This document shows, piece after piece, positions 16,168-25,662 of a stretch of 64,000 nt of DNA. Each line of letters opens with the position of its first letter. The stretch's first letter is position 1. Source of the DNA: Methanothrix harundinacea 6Ac (GTDB lineage: Archaea > Halobacteriota > Methanosarcinia > Methanotrichales > Methanotrichaceae); contig NC_017527.1 in NCBI RefSeq assembly GCF_000235565.1, positions 372,001-436,000 on the forward strand, given 5' to 3'. The notes below the pieces were generated by a model. It had not been told where the DNA came from. It worked only from the letters and a program-made list of their open reading frames with translations, and did not search any database. The translations under genes and the position numbers were made by a program.

Positions 16168-16607
16168 CCTTCCTTTCCCGCCTCTTTTCTCAGGTCCCGC
16201 TCATCGAGGGCGGCTTTGATGTGGCGGTAGAACCGCACCCCTTCAATCTCGTGGTAGAACCGGACGGCTTCGGCGGCCTCGCCGATCCTGATCTTCAGGG
16301 TGTTGTCCTGGAACTCCTTGACGTACTCGATCCCCGTTATGCGAGGGAGGGAGAACCGGTCGACCCTGTTTCTTATGAGGCCGGCCCGGATGAAGACGAC
16401 CTCCCCCTCCGTGGCCACGATCCAGGAGGAGATCTTCGCCTCGTCGAAGGCCCCCATCCGCGCGAAGGCCTTCGCCTTCTCGTCCTGGTACCTCTGCGGG
16501 ACCGCCGGAAAGGCCATGACGGGGGCCTCCCCGCTCTGCTCCAGCCTCTCCAGCTCCTTCCTGACCCTCTTGGGCAGCCTCTCCGGGATCATCTCTCCTT
16601 CAGTCAT
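16164..16607 (-). CDS. PH-like (YokE/bPH-type) domain protein
   Basis: A 147-residue protein. A charged N-terminal helix (RLPKRVRKELERLEQ) precedes a beta-rich segment, SWIVATEGEVVFIRAGLIRNRVDRFSL...IRIGEAAEAVRFYHEI, that reads like a bacterial-type PH domain. The final helix is HIKAALDERDLRK. Such domains usually mediate binding. It is translationally coupled to the TudS-like gene. Assignment is by pattern only. Confidence 0.6.
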   Translation of the reverse strand: MTEGEMIPERLPKRVRKELERLEQSGEAPVMAFPAVPQRYQDEKAKAFARMGAFDEAKISSWIVATEGEVVFIRAGLIRNRVDRFSLPRITGIEYVKEFQDNTLKIRIGEAAEAVRFYHEIEGVRFYRHIKAALDERDLRKEAGKEG

Positions 16608-16635
16608 ACCGGATCATATTCCTTCGGCGGTCCGA

Positions 16636-17778
16636 CTAGGTCACGATCTTCTCGAGGGCGTCCTTCTCCAGGGCGATCCTCACCTCTCGCATCAGCCTCC
16701 TCCCCGTGCTCATGGAGGTCCTCCAGAGGGCGTTCCCGTAGGGGTGGCCGACGGCCATGTGGACGTTCGTCCCGCCGCCGATCCGGGGAGCGACGTCGTA
16801 GATGGAGAAGTTCAGGTCCTTGTCGACGCAGGTCTGGAGGCAGAAGGGGCCTATGATCCCGGGGCTGTAGTGGACCTTCGTGGCCTCGACGTATTTTTCG
16901 GCGAGATCGAAGGCCTTCTCCAGGAGGGATTCGCGGAGGGTGGCGGAGTTGTGGCCGCAGACGGTGTACTCGGGGCTGACCTGGGCCTCGTTGAGGGTCA
17001 GCTGCTGGGGGGCGGGGATCCGGACGTGGCCGTCGAGGGAGGACTCAAACCGCCAGTCAATCCCGAGGAGCTCTACCTGGTCCAGGATCGGGGAGTAGAA
17101 GAAGTCGAGGTTGAAGACGGGGCCGATGACGTACCTCTCGATCCGCGCGAGGTCGAGGCCGTCCTGATCGATCACCCCGTGCTTGAGGAGGAGCTCCGAC
17201 TTCTCCCGGTACTCTTCGCTGCTCGCGGCGGTGAAGAACCCCCTCTCCAGGGTCTTGACGGCATGGGGCAGCTTCACCATCACCAGCTCGTCGATCTCCT
17301 CCGGCTCCACCGTCTCGGGGAAGGGGAGGCCCGCCTTCTCCAGGATCCAGTAGTAGTCCTGCTCCTCCCCCCGCTCCTCGGACCGGAGGAGGTTTCTGCT
17401 CCCCAGGAGGGGAACCTCGAACTCGTCCTCCACCGAGTCGATCCCGCAGTAGGAGGTGAAGGACCGGTTGGGGACGAAGAGGACGTTCTTCGAGATGAGG
17501 GCGTCCTGCTGCTCGCTCCGGACCAGGTCAGAAAACCTGTTCAGGATCCGGACCTCGTCGACGACGCCGCTTGCGACCCGGCCGCCGACCCTCGTCGTCC
17601 TGAAGTACTTGGCGTAGGTCTTCTCCCTCCCCTTCTGGCATACTGCGAGGGTTCGAAACCCCTCCTCCACCGCCCCGTCACAGGTGTCCAGGGCGGAGTG
17701 GGAGGCGACAACCCCTATCATAGGGTCGCGGAGGTCGTACCCCTCCAAAACCTCCAAAATTTTGCTCCGGTCTATCAA
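16636..17778 (-). CDS. purP: FAICAR synthetase PurP (ATP-grasp)
   Basis: A 380-residue archaeal purine enzyme that makes FAICAR from AICAR and formate with ATP, replacing the folate-dependent PurH step. Visible are the N-terminal IGVVASHSALDTCDGAVEEG, RTLAVCQKGREKTYAKYF, a central ATP-grasp region and the C-terminal DVAPRIGGGTNVHMAVGHPY. Paralogues of PurP exist in some methanogens, so the exact paralogue is inferred. It sits 79 bases downstream of fwdC. Confidence 0.9.
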   Translation of the reverse strand: MIDRSKILEVLEGYDLRDPMIGVVASHSALDTCDGAVEEGFRTLAVCQKGREKTYAKYFRTTRVGGRVASGVVDEVRILNRFSDLVRSEQQDALISKNVLFVPNRSFTSYCGIDSVEDEFEVPLLGSRNLLRSEERGEEQDYYWILEKAGLPFPETVEPEEIDELVMVKLPHAVKTLERGFFTAASSEEYREKSELLLKHGVIDQDGLDLARIERYVIGPVFNLDFFYSPILDQVELLGIDWRFESSLDGHVRIPAPQQLTLNEAQVSPEYTVCGHNSATLRESLLEKAFDLAEKYVEATKVHYSPGIIGPFCLQTCVDKDLNFSIYDVAPRIGGGTNVHMAVGHPYGNALWRTSMSTGRRLMREVRIALEKDALEKIVT

Positions 17779-17856
17779 TTCTCAGCACCCCAAAATAATC
17801 TCGATCTCAATTCTGGACTAGAGAGGTACTCACTTATCAAGGTGACTGTCATGGCC

Positions 17857-18627
17857 TCAGGCCTCCAGGGAGGCGACGTAGAGCTCCCCCTTACCGCCGT
17901 CGACGAGGTCCCCCAAAAACTTCTTGAGACTCCTGCCGTCGATATCCACCGTATCTTGGTACTGGTAGGATGGGAGGACCCGGGCGCGGCCGAAGACTGT
18001 GATGGTCCCGCTCGCCATCTCCGCCCCGGGGAGGTGGGCATCGCCGCCGATGATGATCACCCCTCCCCGGTTGGCGATCCCAGGGAAGTCCCCGGCATCC
18101 CCGAGGACGGTGATCTTCCCGCCGCAGAGGTGCTCTCCGAGGTAGTCCCCGGCGTCCCCCTCGATCCGGATCTCGCCGCCGCGCATCCCGCAGCTTTCGC
18201 CCCGGTATCCGGCGCCGACGTAGTCGCCGGCGTCGCCGGAGACGTTGATCAAGCCTCCCCGCATCTCCCGGCCGAGCCAGTCTCCGGCTCCGCCCCTTAT
18301 CGAGATCTCGCCGCCGGCCATGCCGTTTCCGGCGTGCATCCCCAGGTCTCCATCGACCTCAATCATGCCGCAGGTCATCTTCTCCCCGATTCGCTTCACC
18401 CGGGAGAAGTCCCCGCGGAGGAGGAGATAAGCATCCTCCGCCTCCCCGGGGCCGTCGTCCCCCTCGATGGCGAAGAGGTCGGATAGCCTCGACCGCCGGT
18501 TCCCCTCCCAGACCTCCAGCCTCTCGATATCTTCGAGGGTCAACGGCGCGAGGACGTCGGGGCTGATCCCCTCCGCCTCTACAGGGACCAGAAACCTCCG
18601 CCGCGGCTTTATCCTGATCTCCCTCAT
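17857..18627 (-). CDS. fwdC: Formylmethanofuran dehydrogenase subunit C
   Basis: A 256-residue subunit whose C-terminal two thirds is a right-handed beta-helix of GDAGDYxG-type repeats (GDLGMHAGNGM, GGAGDWLGREM, GDAGDYVGAGY, GDAGDYLGEHL, GDAGDFPGIAN), homologous to glutamate synthase alpha domains. It is structural in the Fwd complex. ATG 18627 directly abuts the fwdA stop, making it the last gene of fwdDBAC. Confidence 0.96.
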   Translation of the reverse strand: MREIRIKPRRRFLVPVEAEGISPDVLAPLTLEDIERLEVWEGNRRSRLSDLFAIEGDDGPGEAEDAYLLLRGDFSRVKRIGEKMTCGMIEVDGDLGMHAGNGMAGGEISIRGGAGDWLGREMRGGLINVSGDAGDYVGAGYRGESCGMRGGEIRIEGDAGDYLGEHLCGGKITVLGDAGDFPGIANRGGVIIIGGDAHLPGAEMASGTITVFGRARVLPSYQYQDTVDIDGRSLKKFLGDLVDGGKGELYVASLEA

Positions 18628-20313
18628 CTAGACCACCCCCGCCCTGACGACCCTCGGCCGGGTGACGTAGGCGTCCTGGACCATGTAGTTGGAGAGCTGG
18701 ACGCTGTAGTACCTGGTGAACTTATCGACGAGGTCTGCCCTGACCTTGGCAGCCTCGTCCTCCGGAACCGAGGCGTCGACCCAGTAGGTCCTCCCCTGGG
18801 GGACGGCGACGATCTCCCCGTCCCGGACGACGACCTCGCCTCCCTTGATGGTGTACTTCGCCCTCGAGAGGGCCGCCTTCACCCTTTCGTGATCCTTCGA
18901 GGGGTCTAACTTTTTCGGGTCGATGTCGTAGATCGAGACGTCCCCATCCGCCCCGAAGCCCAGGTGCCCCTTCTCGGGGAGCCCCAGGATCCTGGCGGGG
19001 CCGGCCCTGGTGACGATGGCGATATCCTCCCAGCCCATCTCCCTCTCTATGGAGGGGAGGGACGACCTCGAGCTCGCAAGCTCGTGCAAGCTCGCAAGCT
19101 CCTCCTCCCTCTTCGCCCGGCTCATCAGGAGGGCTATCACCTCCGGGTAGTTGACAAAGGGCCCGCCGTTGGGGTGGTCGGTGGTCATGATCACCTGCCA
19201 GGGGTCCTCCGTCAGGAGGGCGAGCTCCAGGCCTATCGCCCACTGGATGGCGTTGATCGGCATCTTCCTCCCGTAGACGAGGGGGACGACCCCGCTCGAC
19301 TCCTCCAGCTCTATGTCGTGGTTCGACCACTTCGCCTTGAGGAGGCGGGCGTTCCCGTACTCCAGGGGGGCGTCGGCGGTCATGGTGGTGGCGGACCCGA
19401 AGATCAGCTGGCCCATGTCCATGGTGAACTGCTGGTGTCTATTGAAATAACCGGCGATCTCGGGGGCCTTCGACTCGAAGTCTTTCCAACCTGTACCGCC
19501 GTAGGCGGAGAACTGCATGTGGGTGACGTGGAGGACCTGCCGGTCCCGGCTGGCAGCGATATCCTCGACGGCCCGGAGGGTCTCGAGGGTCGTCTCGTAG
19601 TTTCCGGGCTTCCCCAGGTTGTTCGTATGGAGGTGGACGGAGTGGGGGAGGCCGAGGGCCTCGTTCGCCCTCATGAGGCCCCTTATGATCTCCCGGGGGG
19701 TGACCCCGAAGTTCGGGACGGGATCGTCGATCCCCTTGACGTTTCCGCCGAAGCCCCAGGCCTCGCCGCCGCCGGGGTTGACCACCTTGACCCCGTAGCC
19801 GCGGCTGGCGCGGAGCCCCCAGGCGACGAAGGCCGCGAGCTTCCCGAGGTCGCCGTCCCGGACGCACTCCAGCACCTCCCAGTTGTTCCCGAAGAGGGTG
19901 AGGGCCCCCTTGTCGACGATGGGGATCTCCTCCAGCTCCTCGTGGGTATGCCTCGCCTCCAGGATCGGGGTCGCCGCCTCGAAGGCGGTGGTGTAGCCGA
20001 GCCGAGCGTAGCGGTAGCCTATGGCGTAGCAGTTCGGGACGGTGTATCCGCTCTGGGGCCGGAGGAGCTTCGTCCTCGCCTCAGCCCCCCGCCTCCCGTC
20101 CTCGGGGCGCATGATCCTCCCGGTGTTCACCTTCGCCCCCGCGATGTGGGCGTGGGCGTCGAGGCCCCCCGGCATCACCAGCATACCCCGGGCGTCGATC
20201 TTGTCGCCATCCCGGGACTCTTCGACGACTCTGCCGTCCTCGATGGAGATATCCATCTCCTCGCCGAGGACCCCGTTCCTTGGATCGTAGACGATCCCGC
20301 CCTCAATTATCAT
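18628..20313 (-). CDS. fwdA: Formylmethanofuran dehydrogenase subunit A
   Basis: A 561-residue amidohydrolase-fold subunit that condenses formate with methanofuran (or the reverse). Metal-ligand motifs are DAHAHIAG, KVVNPGGGEAWG containing the probable carboxylated lysine, HLHTNNLG, HVTHMQFSAYGG and TTDHPNGG. It overlaps the end of fwdB by 11 bases and abuts fwdC. A short AGCTCGCA direct repeat near 19070-19100 encodes an ELASLHELAS stretch. Confidence 0.97.
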   Translation of the reverse strand: MIIEGGIVYDPRNGVLGEEMDISIEDGRVVEESRDGDKIDARGMLVMPGGLDAHAHIAGAKVNTGRIMRPEDGRRGAEARTKLLRPQSGYTVPNCYAIGYRYARLGYTTAFEAATPILEARHTHEELEEIPIVDKGALTLFGNNWEVLECVRDGDLGKLAAFVAWGLRASRGYGVKVVNPGGGEAWGFGGNVKGIDDPVPNFGVTPREIIRGLMRANEALGLPHSVHLHTNNLGKPGNYETTLETLRAVEDIAASRDRQVLHVTHMQFSAYGGTGWKDFESKAPEIAGYFNRHQQFTMDMGQLIFGSATTMTADAPLEYGNARLLKAKWSNHDIELEESSGVVPLVYGRKMPINAIQWAIGLELALLTEDPWQVIMTTDHPNGGPFVNYPEVIALLMSRAKREEELASLHELASSRSSLPSIEREMGWEDIAIVTRAGPARILGLPEKGHLGFGADGDVSIYDIDPKKLDPSKDHERVKAALSRAKYTIKGGEVVVRDGEIVAVPQGRTYWVDASVPEDEAAKVRADLVDKFTRYYSVQLSNYMVQDAYVTRPRVVRAGVV

Positions 20314-21595
20314 CGCCGAGCCTCCTCACTCGATCGAGGATCTCCCGCACCGCCTCCTCGTCCGTCGGATAGGGGGAGTCCACCACCTTCTTCATCCGCA
20401 GGGATAAGCCGTCCATCCGGTAGGCGGTCCCCTCCGCCTCGATCCCGCAGACCGCCGTGGGGATGACCACGTCGGCTAGGAGGGTCGTGGGGTTGGGGAA
20501 GGGGTCGATCTGGATCACCGGGATCTCCGCCATAGCCTCCACCGTCGCCCTCGGGAAGTTTGAGGCGGGGTCGGCGGCGACGACCATCAGGGCGTCCGCC
20601 TCCTTCCTCGCCAGGAGGTCGCAGGCCGCCGTCTCCCCGGGGTTGAAGTAGGGAGCCCCCCGGGAGAGGTCTACGGCCATGGGAAAGCCCGTCGACCAGG
20701 CGCAGACCTGGCCGAAGCCTGCGACGTTGTAGTGCCCCCTCATCGCCATCACCACGAACTTGGTGAAGCCGTTGAGGTCCGCCACCAGGGAGAGGGCGTT
20801 GTCGACGTTCTTGTACCTGCCCCGGCTGTGGGTCAGGCCGAGGCCTATGAGGACGACCCCGAACTTCGCGGCCATCATCATCGCCGCCGCCTCTTCCAGG
20901 TCGGATTTGGCGACCCCCGCCACCGTCTCCGGGACGATCTCGCCCTTCCCTTTGACGATCATCCGGAGGGCGGAGAGGACCTCGTAGTCGGTCCCGGGCC
21001 TTATGAGGATGAACTTATCGGCGTTCTTCGCCGTCCTCGTCTCCCGGACGTCGACGACTATCACCTTCCTCCCCCCTCTCCCCTCGGGGGTGAACATCCC
21101 TCGAGCGTTGGAGGAGTAGCGGCCGGTGTGGCGGGGATGGGCCTCCGCGGGGTTTGCGCCCCAGAAGACGATCAGGTCGGCCCGGTTCTTAATCTGGCCG
21201 AGGGTCGCCCCCGCCATCCCCTTCTCCTCGATCCCTATGATGGAGGGGCCGTGGCAGACGGTGGCGGTGGAGTCGACGACCCCTCCCACCTCCTCCGCGA
21301 GAAGGATCCCCAGCTTGGCGGTCTCGCAGACCGTCGAGCACCAGCCGTAGAGGAGGGGCCTCTTCGCCTCCTTCAGGATCCGGGCGGCCCGGTCGTACGC
21401 CTCCTCGTAGGTCGTCTCCACCAGCTCACCGTCCCCTCGGACCATGGGGGCCGCCGTCCTCTCGTGCCCCAGGATCTTGCTCGAGCCGAGCCTGCAGGCC
21501 CTCTTCACCCCGACGATCTTTCCCTCCTCCACCTCGACCTTGACGTCGTCGCAGAGGCAGCCGCAGAAGGGACAGAGGACGTCCTCGACGATCAT
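20303..21595 (-). CDS. fwdB: Formylmethanofuran dehydrogenase subunit B (catalytic, Mo/W-bis-MGD)
   Basis: A 430-residue member of the molybdopterin oxidoreductase family that reduces CO2 to formate or oxidises formate. CPFCGCLCDDVKV at residues 8-20 supplies the [4Fe-4S] ligands and ATVCHGPS carries the metal-ligating residue as Cys, not selenocysteine. Later segments DLIVFWGANPAEAHPRH and MVVAADPASNFPR bind MGD. It overlaps fwdD by ATGA. Whether tungsten or molybdenum is used cannot be read. Confidence 0.97.
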   Translation of the reverse strand: MIVEDVLCPFCGCLCDDVKVEVEEGKIVGVKRACRLGSSKILGHERTAAPMVRGDGELVETTYEEAYDRAARILKEAKRPLLYGWCSTVCETAKLGILLAEEVGGVVDSTATVCHGPSIIGIEEKGMAGATLGQIKNRADLIVFWGANPAEAHPRHTGRYSSNARGMFTPEGRGGRKVIVVDVRETRTAKNADKFILIRPGTDYEVLSALRMIVKGKGEIVPETVAGVAKSDLEEAAAMMMAAKFGVVLIGLGLTHSRGRYKNVDNALSLVADLNGFTKFVVMAMRGHYNVAGFGQVCAWSTGFPMAVDLSRGAPYFNPGETAACDLLARKEADALMVVAADPASNFPRATVEAMAEIPVIQIDPFPNPTTLLADVVIPTAVCGIEAEGTAYRMDGLSLRMKKVVDSPYPTDEEAVREILDRVRRLGDDN

Positions 21596-21999
21596 GCCGG
21601 CCCCTCCGGCGCCAGGTCGGCGAAGAGCTCCCGGACGCCCTTCACCCTCCGATCCGTCCTCGCCACCTCCACCTCGACTCCCTTGAAGAGGGGGGTCCCG
21701 CAGCCGCCCGTCTCCGGCCCCACGACGGCGTTAGCCCAGGGGCCCATCGGTATGAAGATGAGCCCCGGGGGGAGGCCCCCGTCCCTCTTAGCCGAGACGA
21801 CGACCTCGCCGAACCCGTTCCTCACCAGGACGTTCCCGTCCTCGGGTATTCCCAGGGCGTCGTAGTCCGAGTCGGCGAGGGAGCAGGTGGATGTGGCCCT
21901 GAAGAACTCGGGGGACATCTTCGCCTCACAGGTGGCACCCTGGCCGAGGGTGCGCCCGGATATCATGATCGCCTTCAAACTGATCACCATCAGATTCAA
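21592..21999 (-). CDS. fwdD: Formylmethanofuran dehydrogenase subunit D
   Basis: A 135-residue molybdopterin-dinucleotide-binding subunit: GRTLGQGATCEAKMSPEFF, DALGIPEDGNVLVRNGFGEVVV and IPMGPWANAVVGPETGGCGTP. It completes the active-site fold of FwdB. The start is uncertain between TTG 21999, which is well spaced from GGAGGGG, and ATG 21990. It is first in fwdDBAC and divergent from leuD; AATATTTAG near 22023-22035 may be its TATA box. Confidence 0.93.
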   Translation of the reverse strand: MNLMVISLKAIMISGRTLGQGATCEAKMSPEFFRATSTCSLADSDYDALGIPEDGNVLVRNGFGEVVVSAKRDGGLPPGLIFIPMGPWANAVVGPETGGCGTPLFKGVEVEVARTDRRVKGVRELFADLAPEGPA

Positions 22000-22060
22000 A
22001 CTCTATCCCCTCCCCTCCCCAGGGCTAAATATTGTGCGGTCGTACCCTGGGGACGGTCAC

Positions 22061-22072
22061 TTTAATATACTG
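22061..22072 (+). promoter_or_regulatory. TATA box of leuD-leuB
   Basis: CTTTAATATACT lies about 40 bases upstream of the leuD ATG in the 110-base region shared with the divergent fwd operon. It predicts a short leader of about 20 bases. Confidence 0.6.
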
Positions 22073-22109
22073 CATTGGCATTCTTTGCTAGTCCACAGAC
22101 GTTTGGGGG

Positions 22110-22604
22110 ATGGCTTTGGCAGGCAGGGCTTGGAAGTTCAAGGATGACGTCGACACCGACGCGATCATACCCGGTCGCTACCTGGTGATCAACGACCCAG
22201 AAGGGCTCGCTAGATACGTCTTCGAGGGGGTCCGTCCCGAGTTCGCCGGGGGGGCGGAGCCCGGCGACTTTGTGGTGGCGGGAAGAAACTTCGGCTGCGG
22301 CTCCTCCCGGGAGCACGCCCCCCTCGGCCTCAAAGGCGCGGGGGTGAAGGCGGTCGTCGCCAGGTCCTTCGCCCGGATATTCTTCCGAAACGCCATCAAC
22401 ATCGGTTTACCCCTCTTCATCTCCCCTGACGTGGAGCGGATCCGCGACGGCGACGAGATCGAGATCGACGCCGACGCCGGGGTCATATTCAACCGGTCCC
22501 GCGGCGAGAATTATCCGACGACGCCCCTCCCTCCCTTCCTCCAGGAGATCGTCGAGGCGGGGGGGCTCGTAGAGTATACTAAAAGGATGGTGAGGTCTGC
22601 TTGA
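22110..22604 (+). CDS. leuD: 3-isopropylmalate/2-methylmalate dehydratase small subunit
   Basis: A 164-residue aconitase swivel-domain subunit: [17 protein letters not shown] and the signature [11 protein letters not shown]. The substrate-loop motif here reads YLVI rather than YLRT; in methanogens YLRT marks homoaconitase (coenzyme B synthesis), so I favour the isopropylmalate/citramalate isomerase of leucine and isoleucine synthesis. The large subunit is not in the window. Its stop overlaps the leuB start. Confidence 0.88.
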   Translation: MALAGRAWKFKDDVDTDAIIPGRYLVINDPEGLARYVFEGVRPEFAGGAEPGDFVVAGRNFGCGSSREHAPLGLKGAGVKAVVARSFARIFFRNAINIGLPLFISPDVERIRDGDEIEIDADAGVIFNRSRGENYPTTPLPPFLQEIVEAGGLVEYTKRMVRSA

Positions 22605-23728
22605 AGTACAAAGTCCCCGTCATTCCCGGCGACGGGATAGGACCCGAGATTGTGGCTGAGGGGCAGAAGGTAGCCGAGGCCGCGGCGGAAAAGCACGGTT
22701 TTGAGATAGAATGGACGACGTTCTCCCTGGGAGCAGACCATTATCTTGAGACGGGAGAGCTCGTCGGCGAGGACACCCTCAAAGACCTCTCCCGGTATCG
22801 GGCGATATATCTGGGCTCCATAGGCGACCCTCGGGTGAAGCCCGGGGTGCTGGAGAAGGGGGTCCTCCTAGCCATGCGGTTCTACTTCGACCAGTACGTC
22901 AACCTCCGCCCCGTCAAGCTTCTGGAGGGGGTCTGGACCCCCCTCAAGGATAAAGGGCCGAAAGATATCGACTTTGTCGTCGTCCGGGAGAACACCGAGG
23001 ACTTCTACATCGGGATCGGAAGCCGGGCCCGGGCGGGGAGGAGCCGCGCCGAGTTCGAGGTGATCCGGACCCTGTACCAGGTCAAGTTCGGCCTGGACGT
23101 GGACTCCGAGAGCGACGAGATCGCCTACCAGATAGGGATGATCTCGAAGGAGGGGACCCGGAGGGTGATCAAGTACGCCTTCGACCTCGCCACGGCGCGG
23201 AGAAAGCACCTCTCCAGCGTCGACAAGGCGAACGTCCTCTCCGACATCTACGGCTTCTGGAGGGAGGAGTTCGAGGCCCTCGCGACCGAGTATCCGGAGG
23301 TATCGACCGACTTCAACTTCGTCGACGCCATCACCATGTGGTTTGTCAAGAATCCGGAGTGGTTCGACGTCGTCGTCGCCCCCAACATGTTCGGCGACAT
23401 CATCACCGACCTCGGCGCCATGATCCAGGGCGGCCTCGGCCTCGCCCCCGGGGCCAACATCAACCCCGAAGGGACGAGCATGTTCGAGCCGATCCACGGC
23501 TCCGCCCCCAAGTACAAGGGGCAGAACAAGGTCAACCCCATCGCCACCATCTGGGCGGGGGCTATGCTCCTGGAGCACTTGGGCGAAGGCGAGGCCGCCG
23601 AGGACGTGGTGAGGGCGATCGAGACGAACATAAAGCGGGGTAAGGTCAGGACCTACGACATGGGCGGGAGCGCCACGACCTCGGAGGTCGGCGACGACAT
23701 CGCGGCGATCGTCCTCGGAGAGATCTGA
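22601..23728 (+). CDS. leuB: 3-isopropylmalate dehydrogenase-family enzyme
   Basis: A 375-residue beta-decarboxylating dehydrogenase: [11 protein letters not shown] at the N-terminus, [28 protein letters not shown] binding Mg and substrate, and the NAD site [12 protein letters not shown]. Coupling to leuD (TTG 22601 within GCTTGA) supports isopropylmalate as substrate; homoisocitrate dehydrogenase (AksF) is the main alternative in methanogens. The TTG start gives the family-typical [12 protein letters not shown]. Confidence 0.9.
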   Translation: MKYKVPVIPGDGIGPEIVAEGQKVAEAAAEKHGFEIEWTTFSLGADHYLETGELVGEDTLKDLSRYRAIYLGSIGDPRVKPGVLEKGVLLAMRFYFDQYVNLRPVKLLEGVWTPLKDKGPKDIDFVVVRENTEDFYIGIGSRARAGRSRAEFEVIRTLYQVKFGLDVDSESDEIAYQIGMISKEGTRRVIKYAFDLATARRKHLSSVDKANVLSDIYGFWREEFEALATEYPEVSTDFNFVDAITMWFVKNPEWFDVVVAPNMFGDIITDLGAMIQGGLGLAPGANINPEGTSMFEPIHGSAPKYKGQNKVNPIATIWAGAMLLEHLGEGEAAEDVVRAIETNIKRGKVRTYDMGGSATTSEVGDDIAAIVLGEI

Positions 23729-23798
23729 TCGGAAGGCGAAAAGGTTTTATGCCGGATGACCATCTCTTGAACAGTGGTATGGGCTGATCTGCTCATGG

Positions 23799-23890
23799 GG
23801 GCTCGTAGCTCAGTTAGGCAGAGCGTCTGGCTTTTAAGTTTTTTGAACGGAGATACCAGGTGGTCGAGGGTTCAAATCCCTTCGAGCCCG
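23799..23890 (+). tRNA. tRNA-Lys(TTT) with 18-nt intron
   Basis: Acceptor arms GGGCTCG (23799-23805) and CGAGCCC (23883-23889) pair fully, and the discriminator is G. The D arm TAGCTCAGTTAGGCAGAGC and T arm GAGGGTTCAAATCCCTT are intact. The anticodon stem TCTGG/CCAGG encloses CTTTTAA, giving TTT (23833-23835). An 18-base intron follows at about 23838-23855. The mature length is 74 bases; CCA is not encoded. A TATA-like GGTTTTATG (23743-23751) lies upstream. Confidence 0.95.
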
Positions 23891-23919
23891 CTTATCGCAT
23901 AATTCTGGGAAGTGGCTGT

Positions 23920-24156
23920 ATGAAGAAGTTCGCACTGCAGGATCACGATCTGGTGCCGGAACACATCCTCCTCACCCCCGAGGAGGCGGAGGAGGTATTC
24001 AGGGCGTATGGCGTCGATTCTGCTCAGCTCCCGAAGATCCACGCCACCGATCCGGTGGTGAAGGAGATCGGAGGAAAGGTGGGCGACGTGGTGAAGATCA
24101 AGAGGAATAGTCCCACGTCGGGGGAATCGGTCTTTTACAGGCTGGTAATCGATTAA
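23920..24156 (+). CDS. rpoH: RNA polymerase subunit H (RPB5 homologue)
   Basis: A 78-residue protein matching the archaeal Rpo5 C-terminal domain: HDLVPEHILLTPEEAEEVF, LPKIHATDPVVKEIGGKVGDVVKI and the terminal SGESVFYRLVI. It joins the lower jaw of RNA polymerase. I start at ATG 23920 and not further upstream, where the frame would run into tRNA-Lys. It is first in the rpoH-B2-B1-A1-A2-rpl30e-nusA-rps12-rps7 unit. Confidence 0.96.
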   Translation: MKKFALQDHDLVPEHILLTPEEAEEVFRAYGVDSAQLPKIHATDPVVKEIGGKVGDVVKIKRNSPTSGESVFYRLVID

Positions 24157-24171
24157 GGGGTGTTTTAAAGT

Positions 24172-25662
24172 TTGCTGGACAGAGAAGTTCTATACAAGGC
24201 CTATTTTACCAAAGATAAGCTGGTTCACCATCACATAAACTCTTTCAACGATTTCATCGACTCGGGCCTCCAGAAGGTGATCGACGAGGTGGGGATCATC
24301 GAGACGAACATCGAGGAGACCTACGTCAAGCTCGGCTCGATCCGGGTGGAGAACCCCACGGTCACCGAGGCCGACGGCTCAGTGGAGCGGCTCTACCCCA
24401 ACGACGCCCGCCTACGAAACCTCACCTATGCATCCCCCCTCCGGCTGGAGATGACGATCGTCGAGGGGGAGACGGAGAAGGAGCCGGTGGAGGCGATGAT
24501 CGGGATGCTGCCAATCATGATCATGTCCCAGGTCTGCAACCTATCGGGGCTGTCTCGCGACGAGATGATCGAGTTCGGCGAGGACCCCCTCGACCCCGGC
24601 GGATACTTCGTCGTCAACGGTTCCGAGAGGGTGATCATGACCCTGGAGGACCTCTCCCCCAACAAGATCCTGGTGGAGTACAACCAGAGGTACGACGACT
24701 TCATCGAGGTGGCGAAGGTCTTCTCCCAGAGGCAGGGGTATCGATCTCTGGTGATCGTCGAGCGAGGCCGAAGGTCGATTCTGGAGGTCTCCTTCCCCTC
24801 CGTCAGCGGGAGGCTCAACTTCGTCACCCTGGCGAGGGCCCTGGGCCTCGAGACGGATATGGAGATCGTCCAGGCCGTCTCCGAGAACCCCGAGATCATC
24901 AAGTTCATGCTCGAGAACCTGGAGGAGGCGGAGGTGGCGACCAAAGAGGAGGCCCTGGAGAAGATCGGAGGCCGGGTCGCCGCCGGCCAGGCGAAGGAGT
25001 ACCAGAAGAAGAGGGCGGCCTACGTCCTCGATCGGTACCTCCTACCCCACATCGGCGTCGATGAGGGGGACAGGTACGCTAAAGGGCTCTTCCTCGCGAG
25101 GATGGCGGAGGCCTGCTTCGAGCTCGCCCTGGGGAAGCGGGGCGAGGACGACAAGGACCACTACGCCAATAAACGTCTGAAGCTCTCCGGGGACCTGATG
25201 GAGGACCTCTTCCGGGTCGCTTTCAGTCGGCTGACGAGGGACATCAAGTACCAGCTCGAGCGGGCGAGCATGAGGAACCGGGAGCTGAACGTCATCACCA
25301 CCGTCAGGGCCGACGTCCTCACCGAGAGGATGATCCATCCCCTGGCCACGGGGAACTGGGTCGGCGGCAGGACGGGGGTATCCCAGCTCCTGGATCGGAC
25401 CGACTACATGGCAAGCTTAAGCCACCTCCGGAGGGTCATATCCCCCCTCTCCCGGTCCCAGCCCCACTTCGAGGCGAGGGACCTCCACCCCACCCAGTGG
25501 GGCCGGATCTGTCCCAGCGAGACCCCGGAGGGGCCGAACTGCGGCCTCGTCAAGAACTTCGCCCAGGGGGTAGAGCTCTCGACGGGGGTCGAGGATTACG
25601 AGGACGTGAAGAGGATGCTTCTGGATCTGGAGGTCGCTCCTGTAGGTGGTCGGTATGAGTAG
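24172..25662 (+). CDS. rpoB2: RNA polymerase subunit B'' (beta, N-terminal half)
   Basis: A 496-residue subunit that is the front half of the split beta subunit. Visible are [19 protein letters not shown], the lobe region, and the C-terminal [25 protein letters not shown]. The start is TTG 24172 after GGGGTG. It overlaps rpoB1 by eight bases. The split into B'' and B' is typical of methanogens. Confidence 0.97.
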   Translation: MLDREVLYKAYFTKDKLVHHHINSFNDFIDSGLQKVIDEVGIIETNIEETYVKLGSIRVENPTVTEADGSVERLYPNDARLRNLTYASPLRLEMTIVEGETEKEPVEAMIGMLPIMIMSQVCNLSGLSRDEMIEFGEDPLDPGGYFVVNGSERVIMTLEDLSPNKILVEYNQRYDDFIEVAKVFSQRQGYRSLVIVERGRRSILEVSFPSVSGRLNFVTLARALGLETDMEIVQAVSENPEIIKFMLENLEEAEVATKEEALEKIGGRVAAGQAKEYQKKRAAYVLDRYLLPHIGVDEGDRYAKGLFLARMAEACFELALGKRGEDDKDHYANKRLKLSGDLMEDLFRVAFSRLTRDIKYQLERASMRNRELNVITTVRADVLTERMIHPLATGNWVGGRTGVSQLLDRTDYMASLSHLRRVISPLSRSQPHFEARDLHPTQWGRICPSETPEGPNCGLVKNFAQGVELSTGVEDYEDVKRMLLDLEVAPVGGRYE

